Origin: Thermoplasmata archaeon
GTDB taxonomy: Archaea > Thermoplasmatota > Thermoplasmata > Thermoplasmatales > Thermoplasmataceae
Reading direction: 5' to 3'
Assembly (NCBI GenBank): GCA_021799315.1
Contig: JAJZAR010000003.1
Span: forward strand, 1-33,797
Length of the DNA stretch: 33,797 bases
Shown: positions 10,473-19,128 of the stretch, piece after piece
Layout of the letters: every line of letters starts with the position of its first letter
Position numbering within the stretch: position 1 is the stretch's first letter
Made by a program: the position numbers and the translations under genes
The notes under the pieces: model-generated
Told to the model about the DNA's origin: nothing
Databases searched by the model: none
Seen by the model: the letters and a program-made list of their open reading frames with translations, nothing else

Positions 10473-11020
10473 GGGACATCCTTCCTGTGCATTTTGTAAG
10501 CGAGTATGTTCACCCCTCTGTGAAGAAAGGGCGTTACTGCCAGAATGATCACAATATCTATAAAATTGCCGTAAAGGGTAAAAAAGAAATGCGGTTCAGC
10601 GAGCCATAGAAAAATAAATGCAAATATTACAAATGGCCACATGTCCAGAAGGTTCCCTCTCTGGCCACGTTTCATGTTGATTCTTCGCTTTATGAAGGAG
10701 CCGATCATATCTCCTGTAAGAGAGCCCCATGCCAGAAAGAGAGAGACAAATATCAACGTCTCGAATTTATAACCACTGATAGCGAAGTGAGTGAAGTTCA
10801 TAATTTCCAGGATGATGAAACCGATAATTGTTCCTATGGCAATTCCACCTATATACCCGCTAATGGTCTTCCCATCTCCAAAAATTCTCTTTCCGTCGAA
10901 AAAATTTTTCCCAAAATCAACTTTTCCATAACCTCCAGTTATCACTGCGCCAGGGTTTGCAACCAGCGCTGGAATGAAGGCTAGAAGGCCTCCTATGATA
11001 CTAAATATCAGAACTTGCAT
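10466..11020 (-). CDS. carS: CDP-archaeol synthase
   Basis: 184 aa membrane protein; 'DFGKNFFDGKRIFGDGKTISGYIGG' and 'WGSLTGDMIGSFIKRRINMKRG' are characteristic. Confidence 0.9.
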   Translation of the reverse strand: MQVLIFSIIGGLLAFIPALVANPGAVITGGYGKVDFGKNFFDGKRIFGDGKTISGYIGGIAIGTIIGFIILEIMNFTHFAISGYKFETLIFVSLFLAWGSLTGDMIGSFIKRRINMKRGQRGNLLDMWPFVIFAFIFLWLAEPHFFFTLYGNFIDIVIILAVTPFLHRGVNILAYKMHRKDVPW

Positions 11021-11591
11021 AGGTTTCTACAGCCTTCAGTATGTCTGCCTTAGTTATTATTCCTTTCAAGACCAACTGATCCATCACGAGAACAGCGTTG
11101 GAGAAACGTAGTATGGGATAAATTGTGGAAATAGGTGTCATTGTTGGTACCTGAGGTAGGAGAGGCCCCATGATTTTGTTCACTATCATTCTCTTCAGAG
11201 ACTCCGGTGAAATCCCTTTCATGAGATACTCATTTACCTCTGCCTCTCCCAATGTGCCTATTACGTGATTTTCAGAGTTGAGAACCGGCATCTGCGAAAT
11301 GCCGAGTTTTTTAAGCGTTTCCATACACGTTATTATTGAGTCTGTGGCTCTGCATGTTATAACATTAGTTGTCATGATTTCCTTTGCTTCAAGATCTAGC
11401 TGATCAGTTTTTTTAGTGTGTGTTTGAAGATAATTGTAAATTTTTCTTATGTTTTCATAAGTTGGGTTAATATCACCCTTTTCCAATCTTGCAATGTATG
11501 ACTGACTTACACCACATACTGTTGCCACTTCTTTCTGACTTATGCCAAGAGATTTTCTCATCTTCGAAATGTCTTTCACTGAAGGAAGCAT
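11001..11591 (-). CDS. XRE-type HTH plus paired CBS domain transcriptional regulator
   Basis: 196 aa; HTH 'GISQKEVATVCGVSQSYIARLEKGDINPTYENIRKI' then CBS repeats beginning 'IMTTNVITCRATDSI'. Confidence 0.92.
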   Translation of the reverse strand: MLPSVKDISKMRKSLGISQKEVATVCGVSQSYIARLEKGDINPTYENIRKIYNYLQTHTKKTDQLDLEAKEIMTTNVITCRATDSIITCMETLKKLGISQMPVLNSENHVIGTLGEAEVNEYLMKGISPESLKRMIVNKIMGPLLPQVPTMTPISTIYPILRFSNAVLVMDQLVLKGIITKADILKAVETYASSDI

Positions 11592-11927
11592 GGCAGATTA
11601 TGTCTTAATAGGTAATATTATTATTGATAAAATGTGCATAGATTATAACTCTTAGTAATTATTGACAATGCATTACCATTTATTAATAAAAGATATGAAG
11701 GTTGAGCCATGAATTGTGACAGTGCAGAAGTGCTCCGATGAAGTGGGCACGTTGAGAATTTATGGTATGACTATAATCTGGAAGCCTAGAGAAATTTCAC
11801 ATAAATAATGAAAAGTGATTGAAAAATAAGGAAATTTTTCAAGGAATGCTAATGTGATAGTTGACTGGCATCCCTTAAGAAAAAGTTATTAACGGTTTTT
11901 ATATCCACATGGACCGAGTGGTACTTA

Positions 11928-12380
11928 ATGGTCAATGTTAGAGATGTTCCTGCCGATCTCCTTATAGAGAAACTTAAGGAGGAATTGAGCAAGGATAAAA
12001 ATATTAAAATTCCTGAGTGGACAGAGTTCCTTAAATCAGGTTCCCATAGGGAAAAAAGCTGGTATCAGGAGGACTGGTATTTCAGAAGACTGGCATCAAC
12101 TCTCAGGAAAGTGTATCTTAGAGGAAATATTGGAATTCAGAGATTGAGCGAGGAATATGGCGGAAGAAAGGATAACGGATCCAAGCCATATCACCCAGTT
12201 GCCGGAAGTAGAAGCATAGTAAGAAATATGCTTAAGGAACTTGAGCAATTGAACCTTGTTGAGAAAAAGGAAACTGGTAGGTCCGTATCACCAAAGGGTG
12301 TATCTCTACTTCAGAAAGCATCCAGAAGTGTAATGGAAAGTTTGCTGGAAAAAAATCCTGAGCTTAAAAAATATCTGTAG
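11928..12380 (+). CDS. rps19e: Ribosomal protein S19e
   Basis: 150 aa; 'WYQEDWYFRRLASTLRKVYLRGNIGIQRLSEEYGGRK' is diagnostic. Confidence 0.97.
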   Translation: MVNVRDVPADLLIEKLKEELSKDKNIKIPEWTEFLKSGSHREKSWYQEDWYFRRLASTLRKVYLRGNIGIQRLSEEYGGRKDNGSKPYHPVAGSRSIVRNMLKELEQLNLVEKKETGRSVSPKGVSLLQKASRSVMESLLEKNPELKKYL

Positions 12381-12391
12381 GTGATGAAGAT

Positions 12392-12736
12392 TTGGATTCC
12401 GACAAAGAACTTGAGGAGATCAGAAGACGACGAATGGAGGAGATGCAGAGGTCTCAGGGTCAGGAAAGAGCGGATGAAGAACAACAGAGAGCAGCTCAGG
12501 AAGCTGAGAAAGCAAAGAAACAGCAGATACTGAGACAGATTCTTGATATTGCAGCTAGAGAGAGGCTGGCCAACGTAAGGCTGGTCCGCCCTGATCTCGC
12601 TGAGAATGTGGAGAATCAGCTGATACAATTGTACAGCATGGGAAGAATTAACAGAATAATAACTGAGGAAGAAATAAAACAGATTCTGGGGAGAATGACT
12701 GAAACCAAAAGAGAGACCCACATAGAGAGGAGATGA
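12392..12736 (+). CDS. PDCD5/TFAR19-family DNA-binding protein
   Basis: 114 aa; '[30 protein letters not shown]'; TTG start preceded by GGTGAT ribosome-binding-like sequence. Confidence 0.93.
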   Translation: MDSDKELEEIRRRRMEEMQRSQGQERADEEQQRAAQEAEKAKKQQILRQILDIAARERLANVRLVRPDLAENVENQLIQLYSMGRINRIITEEEIKQILGRMTETKRETHIERR

Positions 12737-12738
12737 AA

Positions 12739-12894
12739 ATGAGTAGAAATAAAGAAACGGCAAGGAAAATAAGATTGATGAAGAGAATAAATGAGAACAG
12801 GAGAGTTCCAGGATGGGTCATAATGAGAACCGACAGAAAAGTCACTCAAAACCCAAACAGAAGAAACTGGAGAAAGAATAATCTTAAACTTTGA
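12739..12894 (+). CDS. rpl39e: Ribosomal protein L39e (51 aa, absent from ORF track)
   Basis: Manual translation: [51 protein letters not shown]; conserved operon position before L31e. Confidence 0.96.
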   Translation: MSRNKETARKIRLMKRINENRRVPGWVIMRTDRKVTQNPNRRNWRKNNLKL

Positions 12895-12905
12895 AGGTGA
12901 AATAA

Positions 12906-13175
12906 ATGGCAGGAGAAGAATTATCAAATGAACTATTAATGAATATACCACTAAGGAAAGCCTTTAACAGTTCCAAGAGAAGAAGAGCTGACACAGCTAT
13001 GAAGATAGTCAAGGAAACTGTATCTAAATTTACAAAATCAGATCTTGAAAAAGTATGGGTAGACAGTAAGATAAATGAAGAGATATGGAAGAGAGGAAGA
13101 TTCAAAATTCCTTCTCATATTCAGGTTAAAGTTTTAAAACTACAAAATGATGAAATAGAAGTACTGATGCCATAA
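12906..13175 (+). CDS. rpl31e: Ribosomal protein L31e
   Basis: 89 aa; 'NIPLRKAFNSSKRRRADTAMKIVKE' and downstream aIF6. Confidence 0.96.
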   Translation: MAGEELSNELLMNIPLRKAFNSSKRRRADTAMKIVKETVSKFTKSDLEKVWVDSKINEEIWKRGRFKIPSHIQVKVLKLQNDEIEVLMP

Positions 13176-13829
13176 ATGATAAGAAAATTATCTCTTTTTG
13201 AGAGCAACTTTGTGGGTCTGTATTTAAGAACTTGGGATGATGTTGTTATCGTTCCCAAAAATTTAGAGGAGGAACAGGCAACAATCATTCAGGAGACACT
13301 TGGTGTGAATCTGATCAGAAGTAGCATGGACCCTTCTGGCATGTATGGCGTATTTTCTGTGATGAATTCCAGAGGGCTTATCCTGAGTGGAATTTATGGT
13401 GGGAAAAAAACAGATTACGATATAGGAAACAGGGAAGTGCTCTACCTGAAAGACCACATAAATGCAGTCGGAAATGATATTATTGCAAATGATCACGCTG
13501 CTATGGTGCATGAAGATTATGGAAAACGCAGTGTTGAAAAGATTTCAGATGTACTTGGTGTGGAAACAGTTAGGGGTAGAATAGGCGGTTTCAATACTGT
13601 GGGCTCTGTGAGCGTAGTAACATCAAAGGGTATGATAGTAAATCCTGAAACCAGCGATGATGAGATAGAAATTCTGAAAGACCTTTTTAAGGTGCCAGTG
13701 AAGCTAGGGACTTCAAATTTCGGAAGTCCTATGGTGGGATCGGGTATTGTCGCTAATAAAAACGGAGTTCTTGTAGGAGAAGATACAACATCCATAGAAT
13801 TAACCGCTATTGATGATGTTTTATCCTGA
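13176..13829 (+). CDS. eif6: Translation initiation factor 6
   Basis: 217 aa; 'NFVGLYLRTWDDVVIVP', repeated IF6 modules; starts immediately after L31e stop. Confidence 0.95.
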   Translation: MIRKLSLFESNFVGLYLRTWDDVVIVPKNLEEEQATIIQETLGVNLIRSSMDPSGMYGVFSVMNSRGLILSGIYGGKKTDYDIGNREVLYLKDHINAVGNDIIANDHAAMVHEDYGKRSVEKISDVLGVETVRGRIGGFNTVGSVSVVTSKGMIVNPETSDDEIEILKDLFKVPVKLGTSNFGSPMVGSGIVANKNGVLVGEDTTSIELTAIDDVLS

Positions 13830-13830
13830 T

Positions 13831-14361
13831 TCAAAAAATATCTTTTATTTTCAATAAAGATTTAAGTTCTACTCCATTTTCCCTTAGCAATTCTTTTCCC
13901 CCTTCTTCCCTATCAATAACCGTAATTGCTTCCTTAACAGTGCAATGATTTTCCCTCAATAACTTTACTGCTTTCAATAATGACCCTCCTGTGGTTACAA
14001 CATCTTCGATCAGAGTCACTACAGGTTTGTCCTCAGCATGCCCCACGAGAAGCTTTTTCATTCCATGGTTGGATTCTTTTCTAATTATTAAATAGGGTAT
14101 TTTCAGATCATATGCCAGTGCTACAACAATTGGAACCGCACCAAGTTCCACACCACCTACCACTTCGGGAGTTTGAATTTTCTTTATCTCCTTTATTATT
14201 TCCCTCATGATTTCGGACTTTGTACATGCATCCTTAATATCAGCATAATACTGTGATTTCTTGCCTGAGGTTAAGGTAAAATCACCTCTTTTCACTGCAT
14301 TTTCTCTTATCAACATATCTCTAAGCATGGGGAAGATAATATGATAAACAAAATAAAACAT
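13831..14361 (-). CDS. pyrE: Orotate phosphoribosyltransferase (true start probably internal Met near 14328)
   Basis: 'VKRGDFTLTSGKKSQYYADIKDA' and PRPP motif 'VTLIEDVVTTGGSLLKAV'. Confidence 0.93.
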   Translation of the reverse strand: MFYFVYHIIFPMLRDMLIRENAVKRGDFTLTSGKKSQYYADIKDACTKSEIMREIIKEIKKIQTPEVVGGVELGAVPIVVALAYDLKIPYLIIRKESNHGMKKLLVGHAEDKPVVTLIEDVVTTGGSLLKAVKLLRENHCTVKEAITVIDREEGGKELLRENGVELKSLLKIKDIF

Positions 14362-14471
14362 ATGGTAGATTCAGATCCCTAGTTGAAGTCCACAATAATC
14401 CATAAGTAGTGACATATACTCTGCGATAATGATAGCAGAGAGATATTTAATTAATAAATACAAGAAATCTA

Positions 14472-14479
14472 TTTATATA
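14472..14479 (+). promoter_or_regulatory. TATA-box-like element (TTTATATA)
   Basis: Centred about 30 bp upstream of ATG at 14506, suitable spacing for a leaderless archaeal transcript. Confidence 0.5.
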
Positions 14480-14514
14480 AGTATGTGAATATAGTTATGA
14501 TTAATATGTATAAA

Positions 14515-14526
14515 AGAGAGAGAGAG
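14515..14526 (+). repeat. Dinucleotide tract (AG)6
   Basis: aaaagagagagagagg at 14512-14527; lies between ATG 14506 and the downstream ORF in another frame. Confidence 0.85.
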
Positions 14527-14551
14527 GATAAGTAAACAGAAGAGACAGCGT

Positions 14552-15124
14552 TTGTATCTGGAGCCAGAGACTTTGCTAGTGGGGTTTGTTGTGATTATGT
14601 TTGTTGGACTAAGTATTATGGGTGGCGTGAGTTATTTCTCAAATTCGCATTCAATATACCGGAGCAGTAATAGTGCTCACCCATTTATGAGTACAGGCCC
14701 AACCTGTCAAGGCAGCAAAATTTACTATGGAAATTCAGTATATTTGGAGATTAAAGGAAAGAATGTGTTCGGATGGACAATGGCTTGGGTTAGAGATACT
14801 TGGACATATGCATTTAACGCACAGGACGGTACATTTGTAATAGGAAGTAATACTTTCAATACGTTCACGAGTGGAAGTTCATGGCCGGATAGTGCATCCT
14901 TTAACGGTGCTCAAATATGTACATCTCAAAGTAAATTGGAAACAACTTTTAATACAGATCTCAGTTCACCTATTAACAGTTTAACTGGGACGTACTACCT
15001 AAAACTGGTGTCGGTTAGTGATACACAAATTAAGTTGTACGACGGATCAGAAGGAACTAAAACTTCAGTGAGCATTTCCCCTATATCAATTGGTTTTCCG
15101 ACTGATATTGATCTGTCTCTCTAA
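14552..15124 (+). CDS. Hypothetical secreted/membrane-anchored protein (TTG start; true N-terminus uncertain)
   Basis: 190 aa with one N-terminal TM segment (LLVGFVVIMFVGLSIMGGVSYF) and an extracytoplasmic domain with two Cys. Confidence 0.65.
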   Translation: MYLEPETLLVGFVVIMFVGLSIMGGVSYFSNSHSIYRSSNSAHPFMSTGPTCQGSKIYYGNSVYLEIKGKNVFGWTMAWVRDTWTYAFNAQDGTFVIGSNTFNTFTSGSSWPDSASFNGAQICTSQSKLETTFNTDLSSPINSLTGTYYLKLVSVSDTQIKLYDGSEGTKTSVSISPISIGFPTDIDLSL

Positions 15125-15143
15125 TCTAATTTATGTGTTGACT

Positions 15144-15995
15144 ATGAAAACTCCAATAAATAGCAAAAAGACAGGAAAGCAACAAATAAGGAAAATGTTC
15201 ATTAACAATATTTTGGTTATAATGTTAATCACATCTGGAGTCTCAATGTCTATATTCTCAGTAGGAGAGTACTATTTTGGGTCATATATTGAGTCTCCAT
15301 ATCACAATTCTATAGGAAATAAATCTACCTTTGTATACTATGGAATAATTCAAAGTTACATTAACAAAACAGATGGGACCACTTGCTGCTATGCCATGGG
15401 ACTGAACATATCCCATATAAATAACAATCAAAGAGTTATGTCAATGACTATTTATTTGATTAAGGACTTTGAGGATTTCAATGTATACAAATACCATAAT
15501 TTTCCATTTCGCGCGGGTGTAATTAAAAAAATTGGAACAAAAACAGCTAATCATGACACTTGGTTATACAAAAGTGTGAATGCAACCATATTTCCTTCTT
15601 CGAATGCTGTAAGAACAAAATTCTGGAATATGACAATAAATTCTACACCTTTACAATGCATGAACAATGTCTATGGTTTAGGCATTCCATACGTTTATGA
15701 CGTTCACTCATCACAACCGATCATAGGAAGTTACATGAAATATTCAAATTTTTATGTGCTTAAGGGTATATATCTTTCCACTACTATTGGAAATGAGTTC
15801 TTGAAGTATTTTAACCTGCCCGCATTAACAAATGATTCAGACTCCTGTTTTAACTTCGCTCTGGCGCACAGCAACACAGTCCCACCACAGAATTGGAAAG
15901 GTTGGTTTACTGAAGGCATAGGAAATGCCTTTCCTGTAAATGTTGCTTTGATAACCGTCGGTATCGTTGTATTTATACTTCGATACAGGAGATAA
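15144..15995 (+). CDS. Hypothetical bitopic surface protein, many N-glycosylation sequons (start inferred at internal Met)
   Basis: ORF 15090..15995; N-terminal TM (FINNILVIMLITSGVSMSIF), C-terminal TM (VNVALITVGIVVFILRYRR), several N-X-S/T sites, Cys residues. Confidence 0.65.
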   Translation: MKTPINSKKTGKQQIRKMFINNILVIMLITSGVSMSIFSVGEYYFGSYIESPYHNSIGNKSTFVYYGIIQSYINKTDGTTCCYAMGLNISHINNNQRVMSMTIYLIKDFEDFNVYKYHNFPFRAGVIKKIGTKTANHDTWLYKSVNATIFPSSNAVRTKFWNMTINSTPLQCMNNVYGLGIPYVYDVHSSQPIIGSYMKYSNFYVLKGIYLSTTIGNEFLKYFNLPALTNDSDSCFNFALAHSNTVPPQNWKGWFTEGIGNAFPVNVALITVGIVVFILRYRR

Positions 15996-15998
15996 CAC

Positions 15999-16844
15999 AT
16001 GGAATCAATAAGAATATATGGAGAACAGGTAACAAAGAACTTTGGCAACATAAGTGCACTTAACAATATATCATTCGACGTGGAGGGAGAAAGAATTGCC
16101 ATTCTTGGGCATAACGGAAGTGGAAAAACTACGTTGATGTCAATGATCCTAGGATTACTGAACCCATCAAGTGGAAAGGTTTATATAAATGGAGTTGAAC
16201 CTTACAAACACCACAAGTGGGTAAGTGAGAATTTATCGTTCTGCTTCGAAAAGGGAAAAATGCCTTATTCAATGACCGTTGAGAGCTTTCTAAACACAAT
16301 AAAGGATGTATGGGGGAGAGAAGATGTGATAAACAATATCTGTCAAAGTTTTTTTGTGAATAGATTCGAACACTTACAGATGAATAGACTGTCCACAGGG
16401 CAAGAACAGATTTTATATATTCTTACAGCAGTATTATCTTCCGCTCCTATTTTATTTTTAGATGAACCATTTACCCATCTTGATACTTTTGTTTCGTCCG
16501 GTATATATGATTACTTACTTTCAAGTGGTAAGAATCTGGTAATAACTACTCAATCCATAGAGGAAGCCGAAACCCTTGCCGATTCGTTTTTAGTGATAGG
16601 GGGAGGTAAATTAATTTGGCAGGGCGACAAAGATGAATTATACGACGATGAAACGTTTGAAGTTATGCCAATAGGAAATACACTGGATACATTCAACCTT
16701 GAAGTCTTGTATACAATAGAGAGGAGGATTATATGCAAAAGTACAGAGGAGAAACTAAGTAAGCTATTGATGGATCATAAAATTATGGGTTTCAGAAGAG
16801 CAGGTCTGAGGAAGATATATGGTAAAACTGGGCAAAATCATTAA
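15999..16844 (+). CDS. ABC transporter ATP-binding protein, non-canonical
   Basis: 281 aa; Walker A GHNGSGKTT, signature LSTGQ, Walker B ILFLDEP; Q-loop and H-switch residues substituted. Confidence 0.9.
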   Translation: MESIRIYGEQVTKNFGNISALNNISFDVEGERIAILGHNGSGKTTLMSMILGLLNPSSGKVYINGVEPYKHHKWVSENLSFCFEKGKMPYSMTVESFLNTIKDVWGREDVINNICQSFFVNRFEHLQMNRLSTGQEQILYILTAVLSSAPILFLDEPFTHLDTFVSSGIYDYLLSSGKNLVITTQSIEEAETLADSFLVIGGGKLIWQGDKDELYDDETFEVMPIGNTLDTFNLEVLYTIERRIICKSTEEKLSKLLMDHKIMGFRRAGLRKIYGKTGQNH

Positions 16845-17511
16845 ATGGTATCTCAAAACCATAATGACCACTCCTGTTTATGAAGTGGTTTTGTTTCTGA
16901 TTGCTCTTGTTCAAATAGGGTCCATGTATCTTTTCAATGGTTATTTCCTTTTAATCTTTGTTAGCTCAATTTTATCTTTTCCCATTATGGCAATTCTCTC
17001 CGGAACAGGAGTATATAGAGATAAGTCAGCACAGTTACTGGAGTTAAATTTATTCAAGGACAGAAGAAAGATTGCTCTGGCAAAATTCGTTTCAGTAACA
17101 CTTTCTTTCCTACCAGTATTTGCTTTCAACTCAGCCTTTCTTTCGATTCATCACTATTCATTCCTCATAATACCATCTATTCTTTCAATGCTTGTGCTTA
17201 TCAGTTTAATTTCGGTGTCTGCTCTTTACAGATCAAGTTCAAAGGCAGTTATATCGACAATGATGTATGCATTTCTCATACCCATGGCCATAGATGCGTT
17301 ACTAAACAATTATATGATGTTGCAAACTCATCCTAGTATAGTTTTTTCAGCTATATCATATATATTTTCACCCATATTTTCTATTTACTATTTCAAAGTT
17401 GGGCTGATAGAACTGATGCCATGGGAAGGTTACATATTTTCTTTGATTTTTTCACTCATTGTTATCACAATAAGTATATTTCTGTCGGAAGAGCTTGAAA
17501 TAAAACCATGA
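16819..17511 (+). CDS. ABC-2-like permease subunit
   Basis: 230 aa with about six hydrophobic segments; overlaps the ATPase ORF. Confidence 0.75.
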   Translation: MVKLGKIIKWYLKTIMTTPVYEVVLFLIALVQIGSMYLFNGYFLLIFVSSILSFPIMAILSGTGVYRDKSAQLLELNLFKDRRKIALAKFVSVTLSFLPVFAFNSAFLSIHHYSFLIIPSILSMLVLISLISVSALYRSSSKAVISTMMYAFLIPMAIDALLNNYMMLQTHPSIVFSAISYIFSPIFSIYYFKVGLIELMPWEGYIFSLIFSLIVITISIFLSEELEIKP

Positions 17512-17684
17512 TAATAATATGTCTACTTAATTATTTTCCGTAAAGGCGAGCGGCAAAACCTTTGTTTCAGTATACCTTCCATGCAACTTTGTAATATTAA
17601 GCACCCAAATAAGCAAATATGCCATCTAAATAAGAAAAAGATGACTAACTCTTTGAGTGTAGCTAGAAGGTTTGAAATGCTTAC

Positions 17685-18575
17685 CTATCGCAAAGATATA
17701 GATTTTCCTGAAACTACATAGTTTTCCAGTACTGGCAGCCCTTCAATATTTATTTGACTTGTAATTCTATCTCCTGGTGTCAACTCCACCGCGCCAGGTG
17801 TTCCAGTGGAGAGAATGTCTCCCGGAGCAAATGAAAACACCTTGGAATGAAATGAAATCAAAAACTGAGGTTTAAATGTCATATTATCAACAATATTTTT
17901 GTAAATTATCTGATTATTCTTACCAGTTGAAATTTCAAGCTTTGAGATATCAGTGATCTCGTCCATTGTAACGATTACCTGGCCCATTGAAAAAAAGGTG
18001 TCATAGCTCTTAGCTCTAGTGAGAAATCGAGGATTTCTTTCAAGAATATCAAGAGCGGTCATATCTGTTACACACACAATACCAAAAACATATCGCATTG
18101 CGTCCTTCTCCTTAATGTTTTTAGGTGTTTTCTTCATGACAAGGGCCATCTCAGCTTCCCCTGTTACTCTGCCAATTCCTTCAGGAACAATAATATTGTC
18201 TCCATGGCCTATCATAGTAGATGCAGGGCGAATAAAACTGGCAGGTTCATCTGGGACTTTTTCTCTGAGATCAGAAGCATGATTTGGATAATTAAGCCCA
18301 ATACACCATATGAGATTGGGCTTCCTTAGTGGGATGTCAAAGTTTATTTTTCCCTCTGCTCCTTTGAAACTGTTATTATCCAGCCTGCTATCTTTCAAAA
18401 AATCCTTAAGGTTCAAAAGTGCTCTTTCGTTCCCAATCAATTCTTCCATTTGCCCCGGTAAATCCATACCGAATGCTTTCTTTATTTCGTTAATAGGAAC
18501 AATTTTTTGGTTTATGATAAGGGACAGAACAGGACCTTCTTTTCCTTTCACCGTGCAGAATCTCACATCAAGCAC
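17685..18575 (-). CDS. Fumarylacetoacetate hydrolase family protein
   Basis: 296 aa; 'LIWCIGLNYPNHASD', 'VTGEAEMALVM', 'FAPGDILSTGTPGAV'. Confidence 0.92.
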   Translation of the reverse strand: MLDVRFCTVKGKEGPVLSLIINQKIVPINEIKKAFGMDLPGQMEELIGNERALLNLKDFLKDSRLDNNSFKGAEGKINFDIPLRKPNLIWCIGLNYPNHASDLREKVPDEPASFIRPASTMIGHGDNIIVPEGIGRVTGEAEMALVMKKTPKNIKEKDAMRYVFGIVCVTDMTALDILERNPRFLTRAKSYDTFFSMGQVIVTMDEITDISKLEISTGKNNQIIYKNIVDNMTFKPQFLISFHSKVFSFAPGDILSTGTPGAVELTPGDRITSQINIEGLPVLENYVVSGKSISLR

Positions 18576-18640
18576 AAATAAACCCTATGGATAAAGCTTA
18601 TGGATCTTGCACGATTAAAGTTGGATTATAGATAGTAATT

Positions 18641-18961
18641 CTATTTAGATGCAATCTCGTCAAGCCCATTTGTTAGTTCCTCTTCCAATTTATTCCCTGC
18701 ACCAAAGCGTATTCTTAAGAGTCCTGATCCGCCGCCAATCCGTCCCCCATCTACTTTCGTATTTACTCCATCATAAAATAACGTTAGAAAAAGCCCAATT
18801 ACATCATTTGTTCTGAAGAAATATTTACTCCCTGCAACTATATCAATCCTGCACTGCCCTGACGTGTGAGTACTGGAATATTCAACATTACCAACAACTC
18901 GAGTAAAGAGATCAATTACCTCGCCAGAATCAATTTTACCAGGAAAAGTTAAGGTGATCAT
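18641..18961 (-). CDS. Conserved-looking small hypothetical protein (start re-assigned to internal ATG)
   Basis: ORF 18641..19033; internal ATG at 18961 has TATA-like CTTATATATT about 25 bp upstream (18981-18990), suggesting leaderless start and ~106 aa product. Confidence 0.6.
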   Translation of the reverse strand: MITLTFPGKIDSGEVIDLFTRVVGNVEYSSTHTSGQCRIDIVAGSKYFFRTNDVIGLFLTLFYDGVNTKVDGGRIGGGSGLLRIRFGAGNKLEEELTNGLDEIASK

Positions 18962-19128
18962 AATTAGAACAAATATCCAAAATATATAAGTTTTAATGTT
19001 GCAAGAGATTTCACTTAGGCCATTCAAACACAATGGGTCATCATTTTAACTTCTGGAATTTTTCCATTATTTAATGATTGCAAATATGTCTGCGAAAACT
19101 TAATATATGGGTCAGACAATCGTCCTTC

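Noticed and set aside
11700-11925. Possible C/D-box-like sRNA upstream of S19e (GATGAA motif)
   Set aside because: No convincing paired C/C' and D/D' boxes.
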